In this document: in pieces, positions 31,883 through 33,230 of the stretch
Layout of the letters: each line of letters begins with the position of its first letter
Numbering within the stretch: position 1 is the first letter of the stretch
NCBI RefSeq assembly: GCF_001938565.1
Contig: NZ_MSYM01000015.1
Coordinates: 1-33,230 of the forward strand
From: Rhodoferax antarcticus ANT.BR
GTDB taxonomy: Bacteria; Pseudomonadota; Gammaproteobacteria; Burkholderiales; Burkholderiaceae_C
Reading direction: 5' to 3'
Length of the DNA stretch: 33,230 bases
Made by a program: the position numbers and the translations under genes
Notes under the pieces: generated by a model
What the model was told of the DNA's origin: nothing
Databases searched by the model: none
The model's input: the letters and a program-made list of their open reading frames with translations, nothing else

Positions 31883-32001
31883 CAGTAGTGTCCCAACGTT
31901 CTTCAGAGGAGAGCGAGCTGATTTGACTCGAAATCCGACTCGGGATTTTTCGATGGTGGCGTAAGCAGTTGATTTATTGGGATATTTTCAAACATGGACA
32001 G
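31883..32001 (-). mobile_element. Remnant of a second IS4-family copy (transposase 3' end)
   Basis: From CAGTAGTGTCCCAACGTT this is the reverse complement of the right end of the IS4 at 15465–16796, and it matches through CAAACATGGACAG. It then breaks off at another element. The first 9 bases before it are ATTGGGTCT, the target duplication shared with 15456–15464. Its orientation is opposite to that of the complete copy. Confidence 0.92.
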
Positions 32002-32064
32002 CCCCCCGTGCCAGAATGACTTGCATCACCTCCATCTCACAATTTAGTGAGTAAAAAGGTCACC

Positions 32065-32577
32065 ATGCGTAAACAACATTCTTCCAAGGCCACAGTGCAA
32101 TTCATTCCTTTTACGGACGCCATCCCGGTCACAGAGGGGGCAGCGCAGGAAGCCCGAAGGGCGACCGAAGCAGCCCCCTCTGTGACAGCGCCTCATGCCA
32201 GCACTGAGGTCGTCCCGCGCGTCAAGCGACGCTTCAAGAGCAACGCCGAGAAGCGGCGTATCGTCGCCGAGGCTGACGCCTGCACGCTACCCGGCGAGGT
32301 CGGCTTGCTGATGCGCCGTGAGGGCATCTACTCGTCTAACCTTTGCAACTGGCGTCAGCAAATCCGAGCCGCCGATGCATTGGCCCTGGATGCAAAAAAG
32401 CGTGGCCCAAAGCCTAATCTTGAACTCGCCCAGGCGCGCCGCGTGGAGCAGCTCACGCATAGAAACACCCAGCTGCAAAGCCAACTGGATCAGGCTCTGC
32501 TCATCATCGATGTCCAAAAAAAAGTTTCTATGCTCATGGGCCTCACGCTGGCCACGTCAGCACAAGGCAGCATCTGA
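32065..32577 (+). CDS. Transposase OrfA (HTH) of the right-edge IS
   Basis: A 170-residue protein. After a low-conservation N-terminus (residues about 1–50) it has the transposase HTH region VKRRFKSNAEKRRIVAEADA … LPGEVGLLMRREGIYSSNL and a C-terminal coiled-coil stretch (VEQLTHRNTQLQSQLDQALL). ATG 32065 follows AAGG; the GTG at 32047 is a longer alternative. The stop overlaps the orfB ATG (TGATG). The N-terminal part holds a perfect 14-bp inverted repeat (32128–32141 / 32173–32186). Confidence 0.82.
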   Translation: MRKQHSSKATVQFIPFTDAIPVTEGAAQEARRATEAAPSVTAPHASTEVVPRVKRRFKSNAEKRRIVAEADACTLPGEVGLLMRREGIYSSNLCNWRQQIRAADALALDAKKRGPKPNLELAQARRVEQLTHRNTQLQSQLDQALLIIDVQKKVSMLMGLTLATSAQGSI

Positions 32578-33230
32578 TGCAAGGCGTCATCGAACTCATC
32601 CCCACCACGGGCGAAGCCATGGCCTGTCGGGTGCTGGGCACCACGCGAGGCGAGCTGCGTCGCCAACGGCTACGCACCCTGGCCGCAAGCATCATGGGGC
32701 CACCAGCGCCACGCCAGGCGCGCTCCTCACCCCTGGCCTTGAGCGAGGCCGAGCGGCAGTTGGTACTGGACACTTTAGGCAGCGAGCGCTTTGCCGACAC
32801 CGCCCCTGCCAGCGTGCACGCCACTCTGCTTGATGAGGGCCGTTACCTGGGCTCCGTGCGCACAATGTACCGCTTGCTCAAGACCCACAGTGGCTGCGCC
32901 GAGCGACGCAATCAGCGCCGCCACACCGCCTATGCCAAGCCTGAATTGTTGGCCACCAGTCCCAATCAAGTTTGGTCTTGGGACATCACCAAACTCAAGG
33001 GGCCAGCCAAGTGGACCTACTTTCATCTCTACGTGATTTTGGACATCTTTAGCCGCTACGTGGTCGGCTGGCTTATCGCGCCGCGCGAGTGTTCCGAGCT
33101 TGCCACGCAGTTGATTGAGGACACCGCCCAGCGTCAAAATATCGCGCCGGGTACGCTCAGTCTGCACGCCGACCGAGGTGCCAGCATGCGCTCCAAACCG
33201 GTGGCCAGTTTGCTGGTCGATTTGGACATC
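32577..33230 (+). CDS. Transposase OrfB (rve/DDE integrase core), partial at window end
   Basis: Open for 218 codons to the window edge. The N-terminus MQGVIELIPTTGEAMACRVL is followed by an HTH_21-like region (SVHATLLDEGRYLGSVRTMY) and the integrase core. The first two catalytic aspartates are visible (VWSWDITKLKGPAKWTYFHL and LSLHADRGASM); the glutamate would lie beyond 33230. This type is common among beta-proteobacterial IS3-family elements. Confidence 0.85.
   Translation, partial: MQGVIELIPTTGEAMACRVLGTTRGELRRQRLRTLAASIMGPPAPRQARSSPLALSEAERQLVLDTLGSERFADTAPASVHATLLDEGRYLGSVRTMYRLLKTHSGCAERRNQRRHTAYAKPELLATSPNQVWSWDITKLKGPAKWTYFHLYVILDIFSRYVVGWLIAPRECSELATQLIEDTAQRQNIAPGTLSLHADRGASMRSKPVASLLVDLDI

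Larger units (their letters stand above)
32002..33230 (+). mobile_element. Second type of IS3-like element, left part (right end outside window)
   Basis: It begins about where the IS4 remnant is cut (GCCCCCCGTGCC…) and encodes an orfA/orfB pair unlike the IS3 copies A and B. The left boundary is inferred from the break in IS4 similarity only; the terminal repeat cannot be confirmed because the other end is not in the window. Confidence 0.7.

Overview
The window looks like a chromosomal stretch of a betaproteobacterium, most likely a Comamonadaceae member (Rhodoferax/Polaromonas-like). The reasons are the hupB–tRNA-Val–ppiD order, the tonB-exbB-exbD-hemP operon, and a dispersed hairpin repeat (TAGCTACTRGCCCTT...AAGGGCTAGAGG) typical of that family. 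The assignment rests on pattern recognition; no search was run.

Layout. 1–1295: right part of an IS3-family element (copy A), then about 775 bp of structured non-coding DNA. 2072–5500 (minus): tRNA-His, ppiD, tRNA-Val, hupB and a nitroreductase. 5789–11592 (minus): a tightly coupled operon of TonB-dependent receptor, ABC binding protein, permease, ATPase and NnrS. 11879–14623: di-haem cytochrome c peroxidase, a ZIP metal transporter and Dps. 15080–15464 (minus): a DUF2149 gene and the detached 3' end of a MotA/TolQ/ExbB-like gene, ending at an IS4-family element (15465–16796). 17144–19788 (minus): tonB-exbB-exbD-hemP-bacterioferritin-like operon with a tiny leader ORF. 19861–20199: gene relics. 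20537–23737 (plus): feoA-feoA-feoB-feoC. 23852–24169 (minus): small cytochrome c. 24350–31882 (plus): haem-type TonB receptor (truncated), IS3 copy B, CobN/HmuS-like chelatase (5'-truncated, frameshifted), ChaN-like lipoprotein, and the 5' part of the same ExbB-like gene. 31883–33230: remnant of a second IS4 copy, cut by another IS3-type element that runs off the window.

How it fits together. Nearly everything between the two IS3 copies concerns iron or haem: uptake (two TonB receptors, TonB/ExbBD, Feo), storage and protection (Dps, bacterioferritin-like protein, peroxidase) and haem handling (HemP, ChaN, CobN/HmuS-like, DUF2149). Four promoters share a 7-1-7 dyad that resembles a Fur box.

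The most notable result is a broken haem-utilisation operon. Receptor, CobN/HmuS-like protein, ChaN, ExbB-like channel and DUF2149 protein match the logic of the Porphyromonas/Bacteroides hmu loci (HmuR, HmuS, HmuU, HmuV). The ExbB-like gene is split by an IS4 element. The same 9-bp target duplication, ATTGGGTCT, lies beside the 5' half at 31874–31882 and, on the minus strand, beside the 3' half at 15456–15464. Inverting about 15 kb between the two oppositely oriented IS4 copies restores the operon. A deletion-type IS3 junction, a frameshift in a C6 run and an in-frame TAG show that it is decaying, unless some of these are assembly errors.
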